64,000 nt of DNA, from the NCBI GenBank assembly GCA_031363055.1, contig JANLTP010000070.1:1-64000 (forward strand), given 5' to 3'. The translations under genes and the position numbers were made by a program. This document shows, piece by piece, positions 24,683-32,720 of the stretch (position 1 is the first letter of the stretch; the number at the start of each line of letters is the position of its first letter). The DNA comes from JANLTP01 sp031363055. Lineage in GTDB: Bacteria; Pseudomonadota; Gammaproteobacteria; Burkholderiales; Burkholderiaceae_E. The notes under the pieces were generated by a model, which was not told the origin of the DNA, did not search any database, and saw nothing but the letters and a program-made list of their open reading frames with translations.

Positions 24683-24919
24683 GTGGAACCCGTTAACATC
24701 TATGAAGCCAAGACCCGGCTGTCGCAGTTGGTGGACATCGCCGCGGCCGGCGAAGACGTCGTGGTCAGCCGTAACGGCAAACCGCTGGTGCGCATCACCC
24801 AGCTTCAAACGCCCAAGCGGCGTATCAAGTTCGGCCTGTTGAAGGGCCGCGTCCGTGTTGCCAGGGATTTTGACGCGCCACTGCCTGACGCGGTGCTTGC
24901 CACCTTTGAAGCGCGTTAA
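24683..24919 (+). CDS. Phd/YefM-type antitoxin
   Basis: The 78-residue protein has the Phd/YefM N-terminal fold signature: VNIYEAKTRLSQLVDIAAAGEDVVVSRNGKPLVRI. The basic C-terminal tail (KRRIKFGLLKG...) would bind and neutralise the toxin. GTG at 24683 has AGGAG ten bases upstream; GTG at 24671 is an alternative but the ribosome site would abut it. The VapC-like toxin gene follows after 16 bases, the usual arrangement, and such pairs repress their own promoter. Confidence 0.88.
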   Translation: MEPVNIYEAKTRLSQLVDIAAAGEDVVVSRNGKPLVRITQLQTPKRRIKFGLLKGRVRVARDFDAPLPDAVLATFEAR

Positions 24920-24935
24920 TGCCTGAAGCTCGCTG

Positions 24936-25313
24936 ATGCGTCTGCTGCTCGACACTCACATTTTTCTATGGGCGGTAACCGGCAATCCGATGCTCAAAAC
25001 ATCCACGCGCCGGCTCATCGAATCGGCCGAACGCGTGTACGTATCGGCCGCATCGGTTTGGGAGATTGCAATCAAGTCGAAGCTGGGCAAGATTGACGCT
25101 GACGCTGATGAACTCGTGAACGCCATCGATCAAAGCGGCTTCTCGGAACTTCCGGTCAGCGCTGCGCACGCCGCCGGGGTAGCGAAACTGGCGTTGCATC
25201 ACGCCGATCCGTTTGACAGGCTTTTGGTAGCCCAAGCCGTCGCCGAGCCGCTCAGGTTCCTGACAGCCGATCCGGTATTGCGTCCCTACAGCGATCTGAT
25301 CATTTTGGTCTGA
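24936..25313 (+). CDS. VapC-like PIN-domain toxin
   Basis: The 125-residue PIN-domain protein shows the acidic residues of the ribonuclease site: D6 in LLLDTHIFLW, a Glu in SVWEIAIKSKLGK, and Asp residues in HHADPFDRLLVAQA and FLTADPVL. Members cleave tRNA or rRNA when the antitoxin is lost. It belongs to the type paired with Phd-like antitoxins, as here. The next gene, a transporter, starts five bases after its stop, so transcription from the toxin-antitoxin promoter could run on. Confidence 0.9.
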   Translation: MRLLLDTHIFLWAVTGNPMLKTSTRRLIESAERVYVSAASVWEIAIKSKLGKIDADADELVNAIDQSGFSELPVSAAHAAGVAKLALHHADPFDRLLVAQAVAEPLRFLTADPVLRPYSDLIILV

Positions 25314-25318
25314 CACCC

Positions 25319-26932
25319 ATGCAAACCTGGTTTGAAAAAAACGTTCTGGCACTGGCGCGCGAAATGCGCTGGAGCTTCCTGCCACCGCTCATGGTTTACG
25401 TCGCGGCCGGTATCTCCGGATTGACGGCAATCGTCGGTACCTTCTTCGTGAAGGATCAACTAGGCCTGTCAGCCGAGTTCCTGACGGCGCTCGGCTTCTG
25501 GGCTGGCCTGCCGTGGGCGCTGAAGATGCCGATTGGCCATCTGGTCGATCTGATCTGGCGCTGGAAAGGCTTGCTGGTGTATCTCGGGGCGAGCTTGATT
25601 GCGCTCAGCATTTTGATTATGGTCGGCCTCCTGTCCGACCCGACCATGATGCGGCAATACGCACATGCCGAGACCTGGTACGTGCTCGCCGCCTTGCTCG
25701 CGCCGATCGGCTATGTCACGCAGGATGTCGTGGCCGACGCCATGACGGTCGAAGCGGTACCACTGGTCGATGATCAAGGCAAAGTGATCGACGCGGCGGT
25801 GCGCCGATCGATGCACACCACCATGCAAACCCTGGGTCGAATCGCGATTATTGGCGGCGGCCTGCTGGTGTCACTGCTCAACGTCTTCATGTTGCGCGGC
25901 ATTCAAAATCTGCCAAAGCCGCAACAACAGTCCACCTACGTGGCCATTTACGAATTGGCCCTGATCATTCCGATCGTCTCGATTCTCGGCGTCATCCTGG
26001 CGAGCTGGCTGCAACGACGGCAGCGACGTCAATTGATGGCAACCGGACTCGACGCCCGCGAAGCCGCGCGCCGTCTGATGCAGCACTTCGAACGACCGGC
26101 CGTCAACTGGTGGATTCTGGGCGGCGGATTGGCCTTCGCAGCGACCTCGATTGCGATTGGTTTGGCGAATTTCAAATTCGGTCAGGAAATCATTTTTGCG
26201 ATCTCCATGACCGTTATTCTGATCATGCTCTGGCGTCTGCTGCGTGAAATGGATGCGTCCGCGCGCAATACCTTGCTGGGTACGGCAATCGTCATTTTTG
26301 TGTTTCGCGCGCTACCCGGTCCGGGCCCGGGTCAAACCTGGTGGATGATCGACTCGCTCAAGTTCGATCAGCAGTTTCTGTCCGAACTTTCCCTGATCGG
26401 CGCGGCCCTGACCTTGTTCGGGCTTTTTATTTTCCGCAGCTTCATGGCCGAGCGCTCGATCTACAGCGTGGTCACTGTCTTGACCATTGTCGGAACGGTT
26501 TTCGCACTGCCGATCATTGGCATGTATTTTGGCCTTCACCACTGGACCGCCGCGCTCACCGGCGGCGTCGTCGATGCACGCTTCATTGCCCTGGTCGATA
26601 CCGCCCTCGAATCACCCCTGGGACAGGTCGCCATGGTGCCGATGCTGGCCTGGATCGCCAACTCGGCACCCGATAAACTAAAGGCTACCTATTTTGCCGT
26701 CATGGCCTCGTTCACGAACCTCGCGCTGTCGGCCTCGCAACTCGGCAGCAAGTATCTGAACCAGTTTTTTGTGGTCAAACGCGAAGTCAAGGATGCCGCG
26801 ACCGGCGCCATTAAAACCGCCGCCGATTACAGCCAGTTAGGTGATTTAATGATTGCGGTTGCGGTTATCGGTTTGGCCGTGCCGCTGATCACCGTGTCAT
26901 TATTGCGTATGGCGCGCTTGCGCAGTGCTTGA
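25319..26932 (+). CDS. MFS/BT1-like membrane transporter
   Basis: The 537-residue protein has about twelve predicted hydrophobic segments. The N-terminal half resembles the BT1 (folate-biopterin transporter) branch of the MFS: FVKDQLGLSAEFLTALGFWAGLPWALKMPIGHLVD, then an APIGYVTQDVVADAM segment. Substrate is not predictable. The start lies five bases after the VapC stop. The stop TGA overlaps the GAGGAG ribosome site of the next gene, an acyl-CoA synthetase, so import of a carboxylate for CoA activation is conceivable (inference). Confidence 0.75.
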   Translation: MQTWFEKNVLALAREMRWSFLPPLMVYVAAGISGLTAIVGTFFVKDQLGLSAEFLTALGFWAGLPWALKMPIGHLVDLIWRWKGLLVYLGASLIALSILIMVGLLSDPTMMRQYAHAETWYVLAALLAPIGYVTQDVVADAMTVEAVPLVDDQGKVIDAAVRRSMHTTMQTLGRIAIIGGGLLVSLLNVFMLRGIQNLPKPQQQSTYVAIYELALIIPIVSILGVILASWLQRRQRRQLMATGLDAREAARRLMQHFERPAVNWWILGGGLAFAATSIAIGLANFKFGQEIIFAISMTVILIMLWRLLREMDASARNTLLGTAIVIFVFRALPGPGPGQTWWMIDSLKFDQQFLSELSLIGAALTLFGLFIFRSFMAERSIYSVVTVLTIVGTVFALPIIGMYFGLHHWTAALTGGVVDARFIALVDTALESPLGQVAMVPMLAWIANSAPDKLKATYFAVMASFTNLALSASQLGSKYLNQFFVVKREVKDAATGAIKTAADYSQLGDLMIAVAVIGLAVPLITVSLLRMARLRSA

Positions 26933-26943
26933 GGAGACACACC

Positions 26944-28566
26944 ATGTACCCGGGTATTCACGCAAAAGCCCAACCCGATCACCCGGCCTTCATCATGGCC
27001 AGTACCGGCGAAACGGTCAGCTACGCCGAGCTCGATGCGCGCAGTAACCGATTGGCGCATCTGTTGCGCCAACAAGGTCTGGGGCGCCTCGATCACTATG
27101 CGATGTTCATGGAGAACAACAATCGATTTCTCGAGAGTTGTTCTGCAGGTGAGCGTGCCGGTTTGTACTACACCTGCATCAATTCGTTTCTGACGGCCGA
27201 CGAGCTGGCCTACATTTTGAATAACAGCGAAGCGCAGGCGTTGATTACCTCGCGCGCGAAACTGCCGATCGCGAAAGCGGCGATCGCGCAATGTCCACGC
27301 GTGAGCATTTGTCTGGTCGTTGATGGTGCTGCCGAACCATCGTTGAATACTCCGTTTACCGACGCTGCGTCGGCCCACAAAACCAACGCCGAAGCGGCGC
27401 CGAATGTCCATTGCCACTTCGTTGATTTTGCCGAAGCGACCGCGAAATTTCCGGACACGCCGATCGCTGACGAGGCGCTCGGCACGCCCATGCTTTATTC
27501 CTCCGGAACGACCGGTCGACCCAAGGGCATCGTTCGCCCGCTGCCAGCGAACAAGCCGTCCGAACCGCTGCCCTTGTTCGCGTTTTTACTCAAGCTCTGG
27601 GGCTATCGCGAGGGCATGATTTATCTATCACCGGCGCCGCTCTATCATTCGGCGCCGCAAGCAGCCGTATCACTGACCATTCGAATCGGCGGCACCGCCA
27701 TCATCATGGAACGTTTCGACGCCGCCCATTATCTGGCGCTGATCGAGAAGTATCGTGTCACGCACAGCCAACTGGTGCCGACCATGTTTAGCCGGTTGCT
27801 CAAACTGAGCGACGCCGAACGCAATCAGCATGATCGCTCCAGCCTTGAAATCGCGATTCACGCAGCGGCGCCCTGCCCGGTTCCGGTCAAGGAACAGATG
27901 ATCGAATGGTGGGGACCGATCATTCATGAATACTACGGCGCCACCGAGGGCCTGGGCTTTACGGCCTGCAATAGCGCCGAGTGGCTTGCGCATCGCGGCA
28001 GCGTTGGTCGCGTCATGATCGGCGATCTGCATATTCTCGATGAAGACATGAAGCCGTGCCCCAAGGGCGCGCCGGGTACCGTCTGGTTCAAACCCGCCAC
28101 GCCGTTCGAGTATTTCAACGATCCCCAAAAGACGACTGAATCGACCTCGGCCGACGGTACCCTGACCACCGTCGGCGATGTCGGTTATCTCGACGACGAC
28201 AATTTCCTGTATCTGACCGATCGGGCAACCTTCATGATCATTTCGGGCGGCGTCAATATTTACCCGCAGGAATGTGAGAACCTGCTGATTACCCATCCGA
28301 AAGTGTTCGATGCCGCCGTCTTTGGCGTGCCAAATGTCGACCTCGGCGAAGAGGTCAAGGCGGTGGTGCAGGTCATGCCGGGTCAAGCGGCCGATGCGGC
28401 GCTAGCTCAGGAATTGCTTGAGTTTTGTCAGCAACACCTTTCGCGTCAGAAGTGCCCGCGCAGCGTCGACTTCATCGACGAACTACCTCGCCTGCCGACC
28501 GGCAAACTGTATAAAAAACCGCTGCGTGACCGCTACTGGGGCGATAAGAAGAGTCGCATCGTCTAG
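26944..28566 (+). CDS. AMP-dependent acyl-CoA synthetase
   Basis: The 540-residue cytosolic ligase activates a carboxylic acid with ATP and CoA. The ANL motifs are present: the P-loop-like SSGTTGRPKG (about residue 186), YYGATEG, the hinge region with LYLTDRATFMIISGGVNIYP, and the C-terminal catalytic Lys in LPTGKLYKK. The ATG at 26944 has GAGGAG upstream. The neighbouring transporter and leucine/isovalerate genes suggest a short- or branched-chain or aromatic substrate; this is inference. Confidence 0.9.
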   Translation: MYPGIHAKAQPDHPAFIMASTGETVSYAELDARSNRLAHLLRQQGLGRLDHYAMFMENNNRFLESCSAGERAGLYYTCINSFLTADELAYILNNSEAQALITSRAKLPIAKAAIAQCPRVSICLVVDGAAEPSLNTPFTDAASAHKTNAEAAPNVHCHFVDFAEATAKFPDTPIADEALGTPMLYSSGTTGRPKGIVRPLPANKPSEPLPLFAFLLKLWGYREGMIYLSPAPLYHSAPQAAVSLTIRIGGTAIIMERFDAAHYLALIEKYRVTHSQLVPTMFSRLLKLSDAERNQHDRSSLEIAIHAAAPCPVPVKEQMIEWWGPIIHEYYGATEGLGFTACNSAEWLAHRGSVGRVMIGDLHILDEDMKPCPKGAPGTVWFKPATPFEYFNDPQKTTESTSADGTLTTVGDVGYLDDDNFLYLTDRATFMIISGGVNIYPQECENLLITHPKVFDAAVFGVPNVDLGEEVKAVVQVMPGQAADAALAQELLEFCQQHLSRQKCPRSVDFIDELPRLPTGKLYKKPLRDRYWGDKKSRIV

Positions 28567-28610
28567 GTGGCATCGAGGTGGCATCGAGGTGGCATCGTCT
28601 AGGTGGAATC
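28564..28610. repeat. 11-bp tandem array starting at a stop codon
   Basis: TAGGTGGCATC, GAGGTGGCATC, GAGGTGGCATC and, after three bases, TAGGTGGAATC. The first unit begins exactly with the TAG stop of the acyl-CoA synthetase gene. Confidence 0.9.
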
Positions 28611-28635
28611 CAAGGGGTCAGCCGGCATCAAGAAT

Positions 28636-29481
28636 TCACGGCGTTACCGGAGCACCATTGAAGGTTGCCGACAGCAACTCGCTTGTTACCGAGCCATTGC
28701 TCACCGAGCGTAGTTGCACACCCGAAATGGCTGCGTTCCAGCGCGTATCGGACGAGCTGTCGCGGCCGAAATCGCCAGTGATGTCCACTCGCGACAACAC
28801 GCGGCAGGCGTTCGGGAATACCCCGGCGGCAACGGTCACGGTCTCGATGGCATCAAAGGTGAATGACTGGGTATAGTTCAGGCGCGCCGACGAGTTGGTT
28901 CGCGAATCGGTCATGGTGGCGCCCGAGGTCAAGGTACGCGTTGCCCCCAGAGTTAGCGACCCGGGAATGACCAGCAAGGGCTGATCGAAGATGACCGTGA
29001 CGCTGCCCGCCGGCAAGCTGGCGCTGGCCGCATAGAGGTAAGTCACCTGATACGAAAAGGCGTCATCGCCGAGCAGCGACAGAAGTTGGAAATCATCTTG
29101 CGTGGTGGTGCTCGCACCTGGCACCGTGGTCACCGTGCGCAAGTCGGCGCGCTGCAATTGCAGCACATTCAGGGGCACCGGGCCACTGATTGCTTGCCGC
29201 GTACTGACGGTGCTGGTCACAAAACCGGAGGTATCACGATATTCAGCGGTCTCGACCGTGCCGGAATTGAATGACGCACGGTTCAAACATTGCGCCAGCT
29301 TGCGCGTTGGATCGGGCGCTGCTGAAGGCGCTTGCGCAATCGGTGCTGGTACCGGCACTGGCACGCTGGCGCCCACGCCGGCGGCGCCGCGACTATCGCG
29401 ATTGTCACCGCCGCCGCAGGCGGCCAGAACGGCTGATATGAAGGTGACGGCTAACGGCCGGTTGATTGAACGAATACGCAT
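28636..29481 (-). CDS. Hypothetical lipoprotein
   Basis: The 281-residue protein starts with a lipoprotein signal (ending LAACGGG, Cys near residue 21), then a Pro/Ala/Val linker, then a Ser/Thr-rich beta-rich region with a CLNRASFNSGTVETAEYRDT segment. I do not recognise a family. AAGGAA lies at good spacing before the ATG at 29481; a longer frame to 29565 lacks this. It is convergent with the acyl-CoA synthetase gene and divergent from the CoxG-like gene. Likely an outer-membrane-anchored protein. Confidence 0.7.
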   Translation of the reverse strand: MRIRSINRPLAVTFISAVLAACGGGDNRDSRGAAGVGASVPVPVPAPIAQAPSAAPDPTRKLAQCLNRASFNSGTVETAEYRDTSGFVTSTVSTRQAISGPVPLNVLQLQRADLRTVTTVPGASTTTQDDFQLLSLLGDDAFSYQVTYLYAASASLPAGSVTVIFDQPLLVIPGSLTLGATRTLTSGATMTDSRTNSSARLNYTQSFTFDAIETVTVAAGVFPNACRVLSRVDITGDFGRDSSSDTRWNAAISGVQLRSVSNGSVTSELLSATFNGAPVTP

Positions 29482-29624
29482 ACACGATTTCCTTGGGACA
29501 CAACCAAGAATGCTTGAACCGTCAATTGCGTTGACGGCTACGCCTTCCTGACGACAGGTTATCATCGCCCGGTCGGCCCGATATTCGGGCGCTTTTTACG
29601 CATTGATACATTCCCGAAGTTGCC

Positions 29625-30272
29625 ATGGCGCTCAGCATCCGCACCGAATTTGAGCTCGACTGCCCGAAATCACAGGCCTGGGCCTTTCTGACCGATGCCC
29701 ATCAGGCGGTCCCCTGTTTTCCGGGGGCTGAACTCGGCGCCTTGCGCGACGACGGCTTTTACGACGGCTCCTTTGGCGTCAAGTTGGGGCCGATGGCACT
29801 CAAGTTTGGCGGTAAATTCAAGGTAGAACCGCTCGATGAATCCACCGGTACCTTAAGGGTCCAGGCGCTGGGCCAGGACACCAAGGGTCGAGGTACCGCC
29901 AAATCAGACGTCAATTGTCAGCTCACCGAGGCGGCTGGAAAAACCCGGGTGGTGGTCGACTCGAAGGTTGACCTGACCGGCAGCATTGCGCAATTCGGTC
30001 GCGCCGCCGGCATGATCGATGTCATCAGCAAACAATTGCTGCTGCGCTTTGCCTCGAATGTGAAAACGGCGCTGGTGGCACTGCCAAGTAGCCAGGTCGA
30101 CGCTGGCGAAGCTTCTAAAGTCGAGACCGCTGCCATCGAAACCAACATGAACATAACATCGTCGAACGAAACGCCGGCAATCGAGACGTCTGCGATCGAG
30201 AAGCCGGCGATGTCGGCGCCGGCCCGTGCCAGTCTCTGGGAAAAATTGATACTCTGGTTCAAAAAATGGTAA
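29625..30272 (+). CDS. CoxG-like SRPBCC family protein
   Basis: The 215-residue protein has an N-terminal CoxG/SRPBCC domain (about residues 1-150: FELDCPKSQAWAFLTD, CFPGAELG, KFKVEPLDE, RVVVDSKVDLTGSIAQFGRA). A short low-complexity segment of AIET/AIEK-type repeats follows, then a hydrophobic C-terminus (LWEKLILWFKKW) that may anchor it to the membrane. CoxG recruits molybdenum hydroxylases to the membrane, so it may serve the enzyme encoded at 16.7-20.5 kb. It overlaps mccB (ATGGTAA), so it is co-translated with the carboxylase. Confidence 0.78.
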   Translation: MALSIRTEFELDCPKSQAWAFLTDAHQAVPCFPGAELGALRDDGFYDGSFGVKLGPMALKFGGKFKVEPLDESTGTLRVQALGQDTKGRGTAKSDVNCQLTEAAGKTRVVVDSKVDLTGSIAQFGRAAGMIDVISKQLLLRFASNVKTALVALPSSQVDAGEASKVETAAIETNMNITSSNETPAIETSAIEKPAMSAPARASLWEKLILWFKKW

Positions 30273-31870
30273 TCGAATCGAAACTGCAAGTGCGCGACCC
30301 GCAATTTCAGGCGAACGCGCAACAGATGGCCGCGATGGTGGCCGACCTCAAAGCAAAAATAGAAACGTCGGCCGCAGGCGGTGGCCCGGTAGCGCGTGAC
30401 CGGCATACGGCGCGCGGCAAATTGCTGCCGCGTGAGCGCGTGCAAAATTTGCTCGATCCGGGCACGCCGTTCCTCGAGTTCTCGCAGCTCGCCGCCTTCG
30501 ACATGTACAACAATGACGCGCCGTGCGCCGGCGTCATTACCGGCATCGGCCGCGTCGCCGGCATCGAGTGCTTGATTGTCTGCAACGACGCGACGGTGAA
30601 GGGCGGAACCTATTACCCGATGACCGTCAAGAAGCATTTGCGTGCGCAGGAAATCGCGCGTGAAAATCGTTTGCCCTGCATCTACCTGGTCGACTCGGGC
30701 GGCGCTAATTTACCGAATCAGGATGAGGTGTTTCCGGATCGCGAACACTTTGGACGCATTTTCTACAACCAGGCCACGATGTCGGGGTTGGGCATACCGC
30801 AGATCGCCGTGGTGATGGGCTCCTGCACGGCGGGCGGCGCCTATGTGCCGGCCATGAGCGATGAAACCATCATCGTCAAGAATCAGGGCACCATCTTTCT
30901 GGGCGGCCCGCCGCTCGTCAAGGCGGCCATTGGCGAGATCGTCAGCGCCGAGGATCTCGGCGGCGGCGACGTCCACACGCGCCTGTCGGGCGTGGCCGAT
31001 CACCTGGCCAATGACGACACACATGCGCTGGCCATCACGCGGAAAATTGTCGCCGGCCTGAACCGCAAGAAACACACCGATATGGTGTTGCGCGAACCGA
31101 TCGAGCCGAAGTACGCGGCGCATGAACTCTATGGCGTGATTCCGACCGACACCCGCAAACCCTACGATGTTCGCGAGGTGATTGCGCGCATTGTCGACGG
31201 CTCCGAGTTCGACGAATTCAAGGCGCGCTTCGGTGCCACTCTGGTCTGCGGCACGGCGCATATTCACGGCATGCCAGTCGGTATCATTGGCAACAATGGC
31301 ATCCTGTTTTCAGAGTCGGCCAATAAGGGCGCGCATTTCATCGAGCTCTGTTGTCAACGCAAGATTCCGCTGGTGTTTTTGCAGAACATTACCGGCTTCA
31401 TGGTCGGGCGAAAATATGAGAGCGAGGGCATTGCCCGACACGGCGCGAAGATGGTGACTGCCGTCGCCTGCGCGGCGGTGCCGAAGTTCACGGTCATTAT
31501 TGGTGGCAGCTATGGCGCTGGCAATTACGGCATGTGCGGTCGCGCCTATTCGCCGCGCATGATGTGGATGTGGCCGAACGCCCGCATTTGTGTCATGGGC
31601 GGTGAGCAGGCGGCCTCGGTGCTGGCCAGTGTTCGACGCGACGGTATCGAGGGTCGCGGCGGTCAATGGAGCGCCGAAGAGGAGCAAGCATTCAAGCAGC
31701 CGATTCTGGATCAGTTCGAACATCAAGGCCATCCGTACTACGCCTCGGCGCGTATGTGGGACGACGGCGTCATCGATCCGGCAGATACCCGAATGTGCCT
31801 GGCTCTGGGCTTGTCGGCGGCGCTCAATGTACCGATTCTGGAAACGAAATTTGGCGTATTCCGTATTTGA
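30266..31870 (+). CDS. liuB: Methylcrotonyl-CoA carboxylase, carboxyltransferase (beta) subunit
   Basis: The 534-residue beta subunit transfers carboxybiotin carboxyl to 3-methylcrotonyl-CoA. It has two crotonase-like carboxyltransferase halves: the first with YLVDSGGANLPNQDEVFPD and MGSCTAGGAYVPAMSDE, the second with FLQNITGFMVGRKYE and GGSYGAGNYGMCGRAY. These match the MCC beta group and not propionyl-CoA carboxylase. Length is typical. It begins within the CoxG-like gene and is followed by the hydratase and alpha subunit genes, the usual liuBCD order. Confidence 0.94.
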   Translation: MVIESKLQVRDPQFQANAQQMAAMVADLKAKIETSAAGGGPVARDRHTARGKLLPRERVQNLLDPGTPFLEFSQLAAFDMYNNDAPCAGVITGIGRVAGIECLIVCNDATVKGGTYYPMTVKKHLRAQEIARENRLPCIYLVDSGGANLPNQDEVFPDREHFGRIFYNQATMSGLGIPQIAVVMGSCTAGGAYVPAMSDETIIVKNQGTIFLGGPPLVKAAIGEIVSAEDLGGGDVHTRLSGVADHLANDDTHALAITRKIVAGLNRKKHTDMVLREPIEPKYAAHELYGVIPTDTRKPYDVREVIARIVDGSEFDEFKARFGATLVCGTAHIHGMPVGIIGNNGILFSESANKGAHFIELCCQRKIPLVFLQNITGFMVGRKYESEGIARHGAKMVTAVACAAVPKFTVIIGGSYGAGNYGMCGRAYSPRMMWMWPNARICVMGGEQAASVLASVRRDGIEGRGGQWSAEEEQAFKQPILDQFEHQGHPYYASARMWDDGVIDPADTRMCLALGLSAALNVPILETKFGVFRI

Positions 31871-31928
31871 TTCGATCAAACCCGTTGCCGCCGACGAACC
31901 AAGATGCAGGAACTAACCGAATTCAATC

Positions 31929-32720
31929 ATGACCTACCAGACCATTGAAACCCAGTTGACGCAGGGCATTGCAGTCATCTGGCTGAACCGCCCCGAAATA
32001 CGCAACGCCCTGAACAACACCATGATTGCCGAAATCACCGATGCGGTGTCGCTCGCAATCGATGATGACGATGCGCGCGCCATTGTGCTGGCCGGTCGCG
32101 GCAAGGCTTTTTGTGCCGGTGCCGATTTGAACTGGATGAAAACCGTCAGTGGCATGAACGCCGATGAAGCGCGAACAGACTCGGGCCATCTCGCCCACCT
32201 GTTACGCCTGCTTTATGAAAGCTCGAAGCCGACCGTCGCCCGCGTGCATGGCGCCGCTTACGCCGGCGGCATGGGATTGGTGTCAGCTTGTGACATTGCC
32301 ATCGCCAGTCATGACGCGCGGTTTTGTTTGTCGGAGGTCAAGCTGGGTTTGCTGCCGGCGATGATCAGCCCCTATGTGCTCAAGGCCATGGGTGAGCGTC
32401 ATGCGCGCCGATTCTTTCTGAGCGGCGAAGTGTTCGATGCGGCCGAGGCTTATCGGATCGGCTTCGTCAATGATCTGGCCGCACCTGAGGAACTCGATGG
32501 CACCATCAACGCGCTGCTCGGACACTTGTTGCTCGGCGCGCCGAGCGCTCTGAGCGAAACCAAACGGCTGATTCGCGATATGGTCGGGCAGGAAATCAGC
32601 GACGATTTGACTGCCGACACCGCCGCCCGGATAGCCCAGGCGCGTGCCTCGACCGACGGCCAGGAAGGCATTGCGGCGTTCTTCGAGAAGCGCACACCCG
32701 CTTGGGTCAGGAAGGCATGA
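31929..32720 (+). CDS. liuC: Methylglutaconyl-CoA hydratase (enoyl-CoA hydratase family)
   Basis: The 263-residue crotonase-fold enzyme hydrates 3-methylglutaconyl-CoA to HMG-CoA. The oxyanion-hole segments are FCAGADLNWMK, whose ADLNWM form is characteristic of methylglutaconyl-CoA hydratases, and GAAYAGGMGLVSACD. It sits between the two MCC subunit genes. Its TGA overlaps the next start (ATGA), so it is coupled to mccA. No HMG-CoA lyase gene is visible in this window, so the last step must be encoded elsewhere. Confidence 0.92.
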   Translation: MTYQTIETQLTQGIAVIWLNRPEIRNALNNTMIAEITDAVSLAIDDDDARAIVLAGRGKAFCAGADLNWMKTVSGMNADEARTDSGHLAHLLRLLYESSKPTVARVHGAAYAGGMGLVSACDIAIASHDARFCLSEVKLGLLPAMISPYVLKAMGERHARRFFLSGEVFDAAEAYRIGFVNDLAAPEELDGTINALLGHLLLGAPSALSETKRLIRDMVGQEISDDLTADTAARIAQARASTDGQEGIAAFFEKRTPAWVRKA

